DNA of 12,574 bases from an uncultured Collinsella sp. (GTDB taxonomy: Bacteria; Actinomycetota; Coriobacteriia; Coriobacteriales; Coriobacteriaceae), in NCBI GenBank assembly GCA_902475445.1, contig CABRZN010000052.1:1-12574 (forward strand), written 5' to 3'. The translations under genes and the position numbers were made by a program. The number at the start of each line of letters is the position of its first letter. Positions within the stretch are counted from its first letter, which is position 1. The notes beneath the pieces were generated by a model, which did not search any database, was not told where the DNA came from, and was given only the letters and a program-made list of their open reading frames with translations. Of this stretch, positions 6,240 through 12,574 are shown in pieces.

Positions 6240-6641
6240 ATGAGCTTCACTCGCAAGACTCTCAAAATCCTTGCTCTCATCTACTTTGTTTTGGGCATCG
6301 CCAGCCTCGTCACCGCCGGCGTCGGTATCGCCACGGGCGGTCTCGATTCCACGTACGGTTCGTACGCCACGCTCGCAGCGGTCGTGCTTATCGCCAAGGG
6401 TCTCGTCGACCTTGCCGCAGGCGTCGCCGGTATCAAGGGCGCCAACAAGCCTTCGCAGGTGGACGGCGCGTTTAAGCTCGGTATTGTTGCCGCGGTCGCC
6501 ACGCTTGCCCAAGCGGTGCTCACGCTTCCCGCGTTTGGCGGCGACGCCATCAACTTTGGCGCCTTTGTCATCGTGGTGTACGACCTGTTCTTTGTTCAGC
6601 AGGCACACGCCGTTAAGGCCGAGAACAAGGACCGCCTGTAA
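6240..6641 (+). CDS. Four-span membrane protein, 133 residues, function unknown
   Basis: This is a small integral membrane protein with four predicted spans: about residues 10-30 (LALIYFVLGIASLVTAGVGI), 43-63 (around AVVLIAKGLVDLAAG), 77-98 (around VAAVATLAQAVLTLP) and 104-122 (around FGAFVIVVYDLFFV). The C-terminus is short and charged, ending KAENKDRL. I recognise no catalytic motif or named family. Start ATG 6240 has AAAGGA 6 nt upstream; an in-frame start at 6171 lacks one. A strong terminator follows at 6680. It looks monocistronic and resembles small membrane proteins of unknown function in related bacteria. Confidence 0.8.
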   Translation: MSFTRKTLKILALIYFVLGIASLVTAGVGIATGGLDSTYGSYATLAAVVLIAKGLVDLAAGVAGIKGANKPSQVDGAFKLGIVAAVATLAQAVLTLPAFGGDAINFGAFVIVVYDLFFVQQAHAVKAENKDRL

Positions 6642-6679
6642 GCGCTCGCTTCTCATAACCTCTGCAGCCAAGCAACTAA

Positions 6680-6715
6680 AAAGGGCCGATCGCGCATCTC
6701 CGCGGTCGGCCCTTT
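6680..6715 (+). terminator. Intrinsic terminator of the four-span protein gene
   Basis: AAAGGGCCGA (6680-6689) pairs with TCGGCCCTTT (6706-6715). A T-G wobble and CGCG/CGCG extend the stem to about 15 bp around a CATCTC loop. An A-run precedes it and T-rich sequence follows. It lies 39 nt after the stop at 6641. Confidence 0.85.
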
Positions 6716-6731
6716 ACGTTTGCCCAGATAA

Positions 6732-6768
6732 AACCTACCAAAATAAACCTGTCCCTTTTTGGCAGGTT
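6732..6768 (-). terminator. Inverted repeat / terminator downstream of the rlmA-family gene
   Basis: Two overlapping foldings are possible. AACCTACCAAAA (6732-6743) pairs with TTTTGGCAGGTT (6757-6768) with one mismatch. Alternatively AACCTG (6746-6751) pairs with CAGGTT (6763-6768), strengthened by CC/GG. In the minus direction the second hairpin is followed by TTATTTT, which suits termination just after the stop at 6770-6772. The first folding is more like a repeat element, so both may apply. Confidence 0.6.
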
Positions 6769-6769
6769 G

Positions 6770-7585
6770 TTAGCTGTGGCGGTACTCGGCGATGATGAAG
6801 TCGATGTCAGTCTGAAGGGTATCGAGGTTTGCCAGGCGCTCTTTGTCGGCAGGGCGTGTGCGGTAGTAGTACGGCGTCATCTGGAACACTGCCTCGATGT
6901 CGGCCTGGGTCTGGAGCGTAATGTTCGCAGACACCCGCTGCGTTCCGATTAACTCAAGCTCGGTAGTCTGCGGCAGCTTCTCGTCGTTAAGGTACGGCGT
7001 ATCGTAGAGTACCTCCTTTAGCCCAAACAGATGATGGGCACCCGGCACCACGGTATAGAGTGAACCCTCTGGCGCCAGCACGCGGGCAAACTCGCGCTCG
7101 TTAAAGGGAGCAAAGAGCTCAGTTACCATATCGAAAGCGCCGTCCGCCACGGGGATGTCCTTCATGTTGGCCACGAAGTAGGTCGCATCGCCGCGCTTGG
7201 CGGCAAGGCGCACCATCTCTTTGCCCAGGTCGAAACCGTAAGCATCCACGCCCGGCACCGCGCCCATGGCACTGGTGTAGTAGCCCTCGCCGCAGCAAAT
7301 ATCGAGCAGCGTCATGGAGCCGTTCGCAGACGCTGCACGCCCAGACACCCGCTCGCGCACCAGCTCAACCATCACATCGCGCAACGGCGCATAGTACCCG
7401 CGGTTCAGAAAGTCACGACGACTGCGCGCCTGTGACTTGGGATCGCCCATAGAGTCGCCGCTCTTGGACGAGCGCAGTAGGTACAGATAGCCCTCGCGCG
7501 CACGGTCAAACCGGTGTCCGCCTGTGCATGCAGCACCGCGCTCGTCGTCCACCAACGGCTCATGGCAAACGGGACACAACAACAT
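6770..7585 (-). CDS. rlmA: 23S rRNA (guanine-N1)-methyltransferase, RlmA family
   Basis: This is a 271-residue methyltransferase of the RlmA family, which methylates N1 of G745 (RlmA-I) or G748 (RlmA-II/TlrB) in 23S rRNA near the peptide exit tunnel. An N-terminal zinc site is visible: Cys4, Cys7, Cys20 and His24. The family phrase FDRAREGYLYLL follows. SAM-binding motif I is LLDICCGEGYYT (93-104), matching LDIGCGEGYYT in E. coli. The late QMTPYYYRTRP also matches. ATG 7585 has AAGGAG 5 nt upstream. RlmA-II enzymes confer tylosin resistance together with other methylations. From sequence alone I cannot say whether G745 or G748 is the target, so the symbol is family-level. Confidence 0.9.
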   Translation of the reverse strand: MLLCPVCHEPLVDDERGAACTGGHRFDRAREGYLYLLRSSKSGDSMGDPKSQARSRRDFLNRGYYAPLRDVMVELVRERVSGRAASANGSMTLLDICCGEGYYTSAMGAVPGVDAYGFDLGKEMVRLAAKRGDATYFVANMKDIPVADGAFDMVTELFAPFNEREFARVLAPEGSLYTVVPGAHHLFGLKEVLYDTPYLNDEKLPQTTELELIGTQRVSANITLQTQADIEAVFQMTPYYYRTRPADKERLANLDTLQTDIDFIIAEYRHS

Positions 7586-7658
7586 GGCAACTCCTTAGCG
7601 CGAACAACACAACGCCCACCATTGTCTCACGCCTTCTCAACCTCGTCATAGAAGAGAC

Positions 7659-7710
7659 AAGGAGTGTCCCCAGCTGCCGACAGAAAAGGAACGTCCCTAA
7701 GTGCCGACTG
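7659..7710. repeat. Two tandem 25-bp imperfect direct repeats
   Basis: Units at 7659-7683 and 7686-7710 are 27 bp apart and match at 19 of 25 positions. Both start AAGGA, contain GTCCC, and end TGCCGAC plus two bases. Neither shows coding potential. They lie in the divergent region between the rlmA-family gene and the MATE gene. On the minus strand they read GTCGGCA...GGGAC...TCCTT, a pattern I associate with short interspersed repeats in Coriobacteriia. That link is from memory and unverified. Confidence 0.6.
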
Positions 7711-7723
7711 GTTGCATTAGGAG

Positions 7724-7763
7724 TATCATCATCTGCGCAAATTAGCATTGAAGCGCATATTAG
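7724..7763 (+). promoter_or_regulatory. Probable MATE promoter region with paired direct repeats
   Basis: A -10-like TATCAT lies at 7724-7729 with no convincing -35. Just downstream, GCGCAAATTAG (7735-7745) and GCGCATATTAG (7753-7763) match at 10 of 11 positions, 18 bp apart. They are followed by ATTGA at 7747-7751 and 7766-7770. The repeats sit at or after the expected start of transcription, as a repressor site would. Confidence 0.4.
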
Positions 7764-7776
7764 AGATTGAGAGCGT

Positions 7777-9159
7777 ATGGCTGACACCGTATCTAAGCAC
7801 ATTGACATGACCACCGGCTCGCTGTGGCGCAATATTCCCCTGTTCGCCTTCCCCGTGGCCGCCACGAGCATCTTGGAGCAACTGTCGAACCTCATCGCCA
7901 CGGTCATCATCGGTAACTTCTCGGGCGACCAGGGAACCCTCGCCATGGCGGCGGTCGGCTCCAATGTTCCGCTTACCAGTCTTATGCTCAACCTGTTTAT
8001 TGGCATGTCGCTTGGCTCCAACGTGGTCATCGCCAACGCTATCGGCCGCAACGATCAGAACATGGTCAAACGCGCCGTCCATACCTCGATTTTAATGGCG
8101 CTCGTAGGCTTTGTCGTCATCGCCCTGGGCGAGATCTTTGCCGAGCCCATGCTCGCCGCGCTCAACGTTCCTGCCGAGACCATGCCGCTCGCTTCGCTCT
8201 ACCTACGCGTCTTTTTGCTGAGCATGCCCTCGATCTTGCTTTACAACTTTGAGGCCGCGATCTTCCGCTCCGTCGGCATCACCCGCATGCCGCTGCAGGC
8301 GCTTGCCGTGTCCACCGTCCTCAACATTGGCCTGGACCTCATCTTTGTCCCCGTACTCCACTGGGGCGTCGCGGGCGTCGCTATCGCCACCGCCATCGCC
8401 TACACCGTCAGCGCCGCTACGCTTTTTATCCGCCTGCTCAAGACCGACTCCGTCGTCCACGTCACCCCACGCGACTTAGGCTTAGACCCCGTCGCCCTCA
8501 AGCGCATCGTCAAGATCGGCCTGCCCGCCGGCATCCAAAGCGCTGTCTTTGCCGTCGCCAACATCATCATCCAGTCCGCCATCAACAGCTTGGGCACCGA
8601 GGTCATGGCGGCATCGAGCGCTGCCATGAGCCTGGAGTACGTGTGCTACAACCTGCTCAACAGCTTTAGCCAGGCCTGCACCACCTTTGTGGGACAAAAC
8701 CACGGTGCCCGCCAAATCGACCGCTGCACCAAGACGCTCAAGGTCTGCCTGGTCGAAGGCGGTATCGTCGCGCTCACCACCATCGTCATCATCGTAGGCT
8801 TGGGACGCGAAATCCTGGCGCTGTTCAACAGCGACCCCAACATCGTCTCGATCGGCTATATCCGCGTGTGCTCGATCTTCCCTGCCTACGCCTTTAGCAT
8901 GTTCTACGAAAACATGTCCGGCTACCTGCGCGGCTTTGGCATCTCGCTCATGCCCGCCCTCATCACCATGATCTGCGTCTGCGGTATTCGCTTCTATTGG
9001 GTATTCTGCGTGTTCCCGCACTTCCGCACCTTTGCGAACATCATGATGGTCTACCCCATCAGCCTGGGCACCACGGCGTTCTTTATGGTCGTGGCGGTAC
9101 TACTCTGCCACCCGGCACGCACCTATCGCGCCGCCCAAGCCAAAGCGACAGCCCGCTAA
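7777..9159 (+). CDS. MATE family efflux transporter
   Basis: This is a 460-residue integral membrane protein with about 12 hydrophobic spans in two related halves. It is typical of MATE (DinF/NorM-like) exporters, which use Na+ or H+ gradients to expel cationic drugs and metabolites. The N-terminal MTTGSLWRNIPLFAFPVAAT with a following ILEQLSN is family-typical, as are MAAVGSNVPLTSLMLNLFIGMSLG in the first half and FSQACTTFVGQNHGARQ in the second (this last phrase marks the start of TM8-9 in many members). The start ATG 7777 has only a weak GAGAG site, so translation may be modest. The last residues are basic and cytoplasmic. The substrate cannot be predicted. It converges with the LysR-type gene, with only 27 nt between stops and no obvious terminator. 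Confidence 0.93.
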   Translation: MADTVSKHIDMTTGSLWRNIPLFAFPVAATSILEQLSNLIATVIIGNFSGDQGTLAMAAVGSNVPLTSLMLNLFIGMSLGSNVVIANAIGRNDQNMVKRAVHTSILMALVGFVVIALGEIFAEPMLAALNVPAETMPLASLYLRVFLLSMPSILLYNFEAAIFRSVGITRMPLQALAVSTVLNIGLDLIFVPVLHWGVAGVAIATAIAYTVSAATLFIRLLKTDSVVHVTPRDLGLDPVALKRIVKIGLPAGIQSAVFAVANIIIQSAINSLGTEVMAASSAAMSLEYVCYNLLNSFSQACTTFVGQNHGARQIDRCTKTLKVCLVEGGIVALTTIVIIVGLGREILALFNSDPNIVSIGYIRVCSIFPAYAFSMFYENMSGYLRGFGISLMPALITMICVCGIRFYWVFCVFPHFRTFANIMMVYPISLGTTAFFMVVAVLLCHPARTYRAAQAKATAR

Positions 9160-9186
9160 ACACCGCACTCAACGCCATGCCAGTCA

Positions 9187-10053
9187 TTAATTGACAATAT
9201 GTGAGCTCATATAGTCGATAAAGTGCCTCGTGGCGATAGGCATGGTGTCCCAGCTGCGCCAGGCTGCCACTACGTCACGCGAGGGAGCGTGCACGATGGG
9301 ACGCACGCGAATATCGGCCCTCATGCCCTCGACGGTACGGCGATACAGCATACTCACGCCTAGGCCCTCCTCCACCATCGCCATGATGGTGTAGTCGTCG
9401 GTCACCTCGCTCGTCACGTGCGGCGACAGCCCATGCGCCGCGAATGCATCGAGCACCAGGCTCTGTTCGCCCTCATCCAGCAGCACAAACGGCTCGGACG
9501 CCAGGTCGGCGAGCGTCACCTTTTCCTTTGCCGTCAGCGGATGCGCGGCCGGCAACAGTGCCACCAACTCATCGTGATAGACCACGCGCTTCTCGAGCCC
9601 AGCAGTAAATCCGCGTGCCGTAAAGCAAAAATCAACCACGCCATCGTGCACCCACTGGGCATTGCGCGTGTAATCGCCCTGTTTGAGCGTAAAGCGTACA
9701 CCCGGATGCAGGGCACCAAAGTCGCGGATCACGCGCGGCAACACGGTGCGGCTCACGTTGGTAAACGTTGCGATACGAATATCAGTCGAGGAGAGTCCCA
9801 GCAGCTCCTGGCGCTTGCCCTCGAGCTCGGCCTCGGCGGTCACGATCTGGCGCAGGTACGGCAGATACTGCTTACCGTCGCGCGTAAGCGAAACGCCCTG
9901 CTTACCGCGCTCGATAAGCGTGGTGCCCAGCTCGCGCTCGAGCGCCTTGACGGCCTGGCTCACCGCACTTTGCGTATAGCCCAACTCGTCCGCCGCGCCT
10001 TTAAGGCTGCCGCGGTCGACCACCATACAAACAATCTGATACCGCGATGCCAT
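9187..10053 (-). CDS. LysR-type transcriptional regulator
   Basis: This is a 288-residue LysR-type regulator. Residues 1-60 form the winged helix-turn-helix, with GSLKGAADELGYTQSAVSQAVKAL as the DNA-reading part, then ERELGTTLIER and a linker helix. The effector-binding domain starts near residue 90 (DIRIATFTNVSRTVLP) and runs to the C-terminus, with the usual VDFCFTARG and GLGVSMLYRR segments. ATG 10053 has GGAGG 4 nt upstream. It diverges from the EamA transporter gene across 158 nt that contain a TTC-N11-GAA site, so it most likely controls that gene and itself. The effector is unknown. Confidence 0.93.
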   Translation of the reverse strand: MASRYQIVCMVVDRGSLKGAADELGYTQSAVSQAVKALERELGTTLIERGKQGVSLTRDGKQYLPYLRQIVTAEAELEGKRQELLGLSSTDIRIATFTNVSRTVLPRVIRDFGALHPGVRFTLKQGDYTRNAQWVHDGVVDFCFTARGFTAGLEKRVVYHDELVALLPAAHPLTAKEKVTLADLASEPFVLLDEGEQSLVLDAFAAHGLSPHVTSEVTDDYTIMAMVEEGLGVSMLYRRTVEGMRADIRVRPIVHAPSRDVVAAWRSWDTMPIATRHFIDYMSSHIVN

Positions 10054-10117
10054 CGTGCCTCCACATCAATGCAGCCGTAAATCGTTTTGCCAGCGCTTTT
10101 CGCGCCTACTTTAGCGT

Positions 10118-10134
10118 TTCTTAATCATACTGAA
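10118..10134. promoter_or_regulatory. Candidate LysR box between the regulator and EamA genes
   Basis: TTC (10118-10120), 11 bp, GAA (10132-10134) fits the T-N11-A dyad bound by LysR-type regulators. CTT/AAG (10120-10122 and 10133-10135) gives a second overlapping dyad. It sits about 65 bp from the regulator start and 78 bp from the EamA start. This is pattern-level evidence only. Confidence 0.4.
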
Positions 10135-10211
10135 GATACATTCGCTTTACTACATCAACATCTGAGAGCAGAATCCTTTGTGCGAAACCGTTCTGTAACA
10201 AAAGGAGTCCC

Positions 10212-11114
10212 ATGGATCGCAAAAAAGCAATCGCGCTCTCATTTTCCGTTCCCGTCGCATGGGGCTTTTCGTATCCCCTCATGAAGATCGGCATGGACAG
10301 CATGGACGCCACGAGCATCGTCGCGTTGCGCTGCATCATCGCCTTTGTGGCCTGTCTGCTGCTCTTCCACAAGCGCGCGTTCCGCATCAACCGCGACCTT
10401 ATGGTTCGTGCCGCTATCATCGGCGCCATTATGGCAACCGAGCTCACCTGCATGTGCTTGGGCTCCAGCCTCACTTCTGCCTCCACTGCCGGCTTTTTGC
10501 AGAGCCTGACGGTCGTGATCGTGCCGTTTGCCAACGCCGCCCTGCTGCGCCGCGCCCCCGAGCGCAAGGTGCTCATCGGCACGGCTATCGTCACCTGCGG
10601 CATGCTGCTGCTCTCGGGCGCCGACTTTACCAGCCTGAATCCCGGCGCGATCATCATGCTGCTCTCGGCCTTTATCTATGCCAGCCACATTATCGTGGCC
10701 AAGCGCTTTGTCGAAGAAGTCGATCCGCTGTCCCTGGGCGTTTGGCAGCTGGGCTTTGGCGGCCTGTTCTCGGGCATTGCCGCATGCGTCTTTGGCGGTT
10801 TCGCACTTCCCAGTACGCCCAGCGAGATCGTGGTCGTCGTTGCCCTCGCGCTCATCTGCTCTGCCTACGGCTTTATCACCCAGACGCTCGTGCAGCCCCA
10901 CGTGCCCGCCGAGACCACCGGTTTCGCCTTCTCGCTCGAGCCGGTCTGCTCCGCCGTCTTTTCGTTCTTCCTGGTCGGCGAGGTCCTGAGCCCCATCGCC
11001 TTCTTTGGCGCCGCCCTCATCCTCACCGGCGTCATGGTAGCAACCGTCGAGCTTCCGCGCCTCCGCGCACATGGACAGGCTCGCATGGCAGGAGCGCCCG
11101 AGCACGTCTCGTAG
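10212..11114 (+). CDS. EamA/DMT superfamily transporter
   Basis: This is a 300-residue membrane protein with about ten spans arranged as two EamA repeats. The first starts ALSFSVPVAWGFSYPLMKIG, with the family's WG.sy/fP pattern. The second starts near residue 147 (IIMLLSAFIYASHIIVAKRF) and ends in FFGAALILTGVMVAT, the usual last span. Members export amino acids, metabolites or drugs; the substrate here is unknown. ATG 10212 has AAAAGGAG 4-5 nt upstream. It is divergent from the LysR-type gene, which probably regulates it. A hairpin before ung may end the transcript. Confidence 0.92.
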   Translation: MDRKKAIALSFSVPVAWGFSYPLMKIGMDSMDATSIVALRCIIAFVACLLLFHKRAFRINRDLMVRAAIIGAIMATELTCMCLGSSLTSASTAGFLQSLTVVIVPFANAALLRRAPERKVLIGTAIVTCGMLLLSGADFTSLNPGAIIMLLSAFIYASHIIVAKRFVEEVDPLSLGVWQLGFGGLFSGIAACVFGGFALPSTPSEIVVVVALALICSAYGFITQTLVQPHVPAETTGFAFSLEPVCSAVFSFFLVGEVLSPIAFFGAALILTGVMVATVELPRLRAHGQARMAGAPEHVS

Positions 11115-11140
11115 ACCCCACTCTTCATACAGCCGCGGCA

Positions 11141-11163
11141 TAAAGGCAACCGGTGCGCCTTTA
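11141..11163 (+). terminator. Hairpin after the EamA gene, overlapping the ung promoter
   Basis: TAAAGGC (11141-11147) pairs with GCCTTTA (11157-11163) around AACCGGTGC. It lies 27 nt past the EamA stop. The stem ends in T-rich sequence but with only three Ts, so it is a weak intrinsic terminator. Its right arm overlaps TACAAT (11162-11167), the likely -10 of ung. Confidence 0.45.
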
Positions 11164-11167
11164 CAAT
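11162..11167 (+). promoter_or_regulatory. Probable -10 element of ung
   Basis: TACAAT lies 36 nt before ATG 11203 and is close to the -10 consensus. The expected -35 position (about 11139-11144, CATAAA) is poor. The same TACAAT or TATCAT form appears before several genes in the window. Confidence 0.4.
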
Positions 11168-11202
11168 AGATGCCAGCAGAGCATCTGACGCAAAGGAGCC
11201 CC

Positions 11203-11928
11203 ATGGACGCCGCGACCCGCGACCGCAACATAGCAACTTGGTTGGGCGATGCGCCGCAGCCGGTACGTGACACTACGAACCAGCTGCTCGAGCGTATCGC
11301 CCTTTTGCGTGCCGAGCAGACCATCTACCCGGCACAAGACGACATCCTCAATGCCCTCGCCTACACGCCGGCCGACCAGGTCAAAGTTGTCATCTTGGGT
11401 CAGGACCCCTATCACGGACCCAACCAGGCAATGGGACTGTCGTTCTCGGTCCCCGCGACGCAAACCAAGTTGCCGCCGAGCCTGCGCAACATCTATAAGG
11501 AACTCAAAGCCGATCTGGGCTGCCCCATTCCCGCCACGGGAAATCTAACACCATGGGCACAACAGGGCGTCCTGCTCCTCAACACTACGCTCACCGTGCG
11601 CGAGCATGCCGCTAACTCGCACGCCAAGCTTGGCTGGAACACGCTCACCGACTACGTTATCGAGCGCTGCTGTCAGCTGCCCCAACCGGTTGTCTTTTTG
11701 GCATGGGGCCGCTTTGCCCAGCAGATGGTCGAAGATAAGCTCGTCGCAACTGGCACGGGCAAAGCAACCGACAAGTCCTGCCTGGCCTCCACGCACCCCT
11801 CGCCGCTTTCGGCCAACCGCGCCACGGCAGAACTCCCCGCCTTTATGGGATCGCGTCCCTTCTCGACAGCCAATCGGCTACTCGAACAGCACGGCTCGAC
11901 CCCCGTCAACTGGACTTGCCTCGGCTAA
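11203..11928 (+). CDS. ung: Uracil-DNA glycosylase, family 1
   Basis: This is a 241-residue enzyme that removes uracil from DNA and starts base-excision repair. Motif A is GQDPYHG (66-72), with the catalytic water-activating Asp68 and the Tyr that excludes thymine. MGLSFSVP follows, as in family 1. HPSPLSA (198-204) supplies the catalytic His198 and the start of the DNA-intercalation loop. A conserved VFLAWGRFAQ segment lies between them. Length is normal for the family. ATG 11203 is the start, with AAAGGAG 4 nt upstream; ATG 11170 in frame has none. It ends at a strong terminator shared with the convergent dehydrogenase. Confidence 0.95.
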   Translation: MDAATRDRNIATWLGDAPQPVRDTTNQLLERIALLRAEQTIYPAQDDILNALAYTPADQVKVVILGQDPYHGPNQAMGLSFSVPATQTKLPPSLRNIYKELKADLGCPIPATGNLTPWAQQGVLLLNTTLTVREHAANSHAKLGWNTLTDYVIERCCQLPQPVVFLAWGRFAQQMVEDKLVATGTGKATDKSCLASTHPSPLSANRATAELPAFMGSRPFSTANRLLEQHGSTPVNWTCLG

Positions 11929-11943
11929 AAATCGATACATCAA

Positions 11944-11977
11944 AAACGCGCCCGACGGCTTTCCGCCGGGCGCGTTT
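11944..11977. terminator. Bidirectional terminator between ung and the SDR gene
   Basis: AAACGCGCCCG (11944-11954) pairs with CGGGCGCGTTT (11967-11977). After one A-C mismatch, CGG/CCG closes a CTTT loop. A-rich sequence on the left and Ts on the right let it work for both strands. It lies 15 nt after the ung stop and directly abuts the stop of the opposing gene (11979). Confidence 0.88.
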
Positions 11978-11978
11978 C

Positions 11979-12574
11979 CTATTCGGGCCATATAAATTGT
12001 GTGCGGCCGGCCTCGCCGCCATCGATCAACAGACTCTGCCCGGTCATAAACCGGTTGGTCACGCCCACAAAGTAGATCCACTCGGCGATCTCTTGGGCGG
12101 TGGCCCAGCGCTTAAGCGGCGTGAGCTCCATAATCTGGTTCCACAGGTGTTCGTCTTCCATCACGCAACGGTTGAGCGGCGTGATAACGCCACCCGGGTC
12201 CACACTGTTGGCGATAGCCTGCGGCGCCAGACGGTTTGCAAGGTTCTTGGTGTAGGCGATAACGCCGCCCTTGCTGGCGGCATAGTCGGGAAACTCCGAT
12301 CCCGTATGCCCGCTCGCCGACCCCACATTGACCACGGATTTGATAGCCGATGCCGGCTTGGCAGCAAGCCCCTCCCCCGCAAAGGCGTAGCGCTCGGTCA
12401 CGTTGATGGTGCCATACAGGTTGGCGGCGATGTCGTCGGCCGAATCCTGCGTACCGGCAACGTTCACGATCACCTGGGGCTCAAGGTCGCTTGGAAACGA
12501 GTCCGGCTCGCGGACATCAACGATCAGATGGCGGTAGCGCTCGTGTTCGATCGCCGGCGACAGCAGATCAAAGC
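11979..12574 (-). CDS. Short-chain dehydrogenase/reductase (SDR), N-terminus outside window
   Basis: This encodes the last 197 or so residues of a classical SDR, an NAD(P)H-dependent oxidoreductase. The reading frame stays open to the window edge, so the true start and the TGxxxGxG cofactor motif lie beyond 12574; a GTG at 12473 is internal. Visible landmarks in order are VDVREPDSF (the acidic DV motif), VNVAGT (NAG-type motif), VVNVGSASG with the catalytic Ser, YAASK (catalytic Tyr and Lys), and DPGGVITP in the place of the PG motif. The C-terminal GQSLLIDGGEAGRTQF is also family-typical. The substrate is unknown; steroid, sugar or acyl-ACP reductases share these motifs. Confidence 0.9.
   Translation of the reverse strand, partial: FDLLSPAIEHERYRHLIVDVREPDSFPSDLEPQVIVNVAGTQDSADDIAANLYGTINVTERYAFAGEGLAAKPASAIKSVVNVGSASGHTGSEFPDYAASKGGVIAYTKNLANRLAPQAIANSVDPGGVITPLNRCVMEDEHLWNQIMELTPLKRWATAQEIAEWIYFVGVTNRFMTGQSLLIDGGEAGRTQFIWPE

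Noticed and set aside
5843..6475. 210-codon plus-strand frame
   Set aside because: It crosses the 47-residue ORF and runs out of frame into the four-span protein gene. It has no ribosome binding site and low-complexity basic content.
10259..11143. 294-codon plus-strand frame inside the EamA gene
   Set aside because: Out-of-frame translation rich in Arg, His and Pro, with no ribosome binding site. The EamA frame gives a proper ten-span protein.
10239..11324. 361-codon minus-strand frame
   Set aside because: It is antisense to the EamA gene and the start of ung, both of which have clear motifs and ribosome binding sites. Its composition is that of a shadow frame.

Overview
This is a GC-rich window of about 12.6 kb. 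It looks like ordinary chromosome from an actinobacterium of the Coriobacteriia, most likely Collinsella or a close relative. That placement is an inference from three things: GC-rich codon use, strong AGGAGG-type ribosome binding sites, and short intergenic repeats that resemble ones I associate with Collinsella genomes. I could not run a search. I see no phage, IS element, integrase, CRISPR array, tRNA or rRNA.

Layout, left to right. (1) A leftward block at 1-3930 holds a Tet(M)/EF-G-like ribosomal GTPase (1927-3930), an AAA-type ATPase with a probable C-terminal winged helix and its own promoter (715-1833), and a UvrA paralogue cut by the window edge (1-704) whose N-terminal half lacks room for the UvrB-binding domain. 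The last two are tightly coupled. (2) At 3931-5095 a GNAT acetyltransferase (minus) and a small cysteine-rich probable zinc protein (plus) diverge from a short region containing a palindrome. A 13-bp hairpin lies downstream of the GNAT gene. (3) At 5096-7585 two rRNA methyltransferase genes, rsmJ and an rlmA family member, flank a 47-residue single-span membrane ORF on the minus strand and a 133-residue four-span membrane protein on the plus strand. (4) At 7586-11114 are a MATE transporter, a LysR-type regulator and an EamA/DMT transporter. The regulator converges on the MATE gene and diverges from the EamA gene, with a LysR-box candidate in the divergent region. (5) At 11115-12574 are ung (family 1 uracil-DNA glycosylase) and, converging on it across a shared strong terminator, a short-chain dehydrogenase cut by the right edge.

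Themes: ribosome modification or protection (Tet(M)-like GTPase, RsmJ, RlmA family), DNA repair or DNA-linked ATPases (UvrA-like, Ung) and small-molecule export (MATE, EamA). The genes are mostly single units with their own signals, so the window does not read as one coherent system. The least ordinary parts are the ATPase/UvrA-like pair with its phased promoter repeats, the chromosomal-type Tet(M) paralogue with an unusual C-terminus, the unannotated 47-residue ORF, and three intergenic repeat-like elements.
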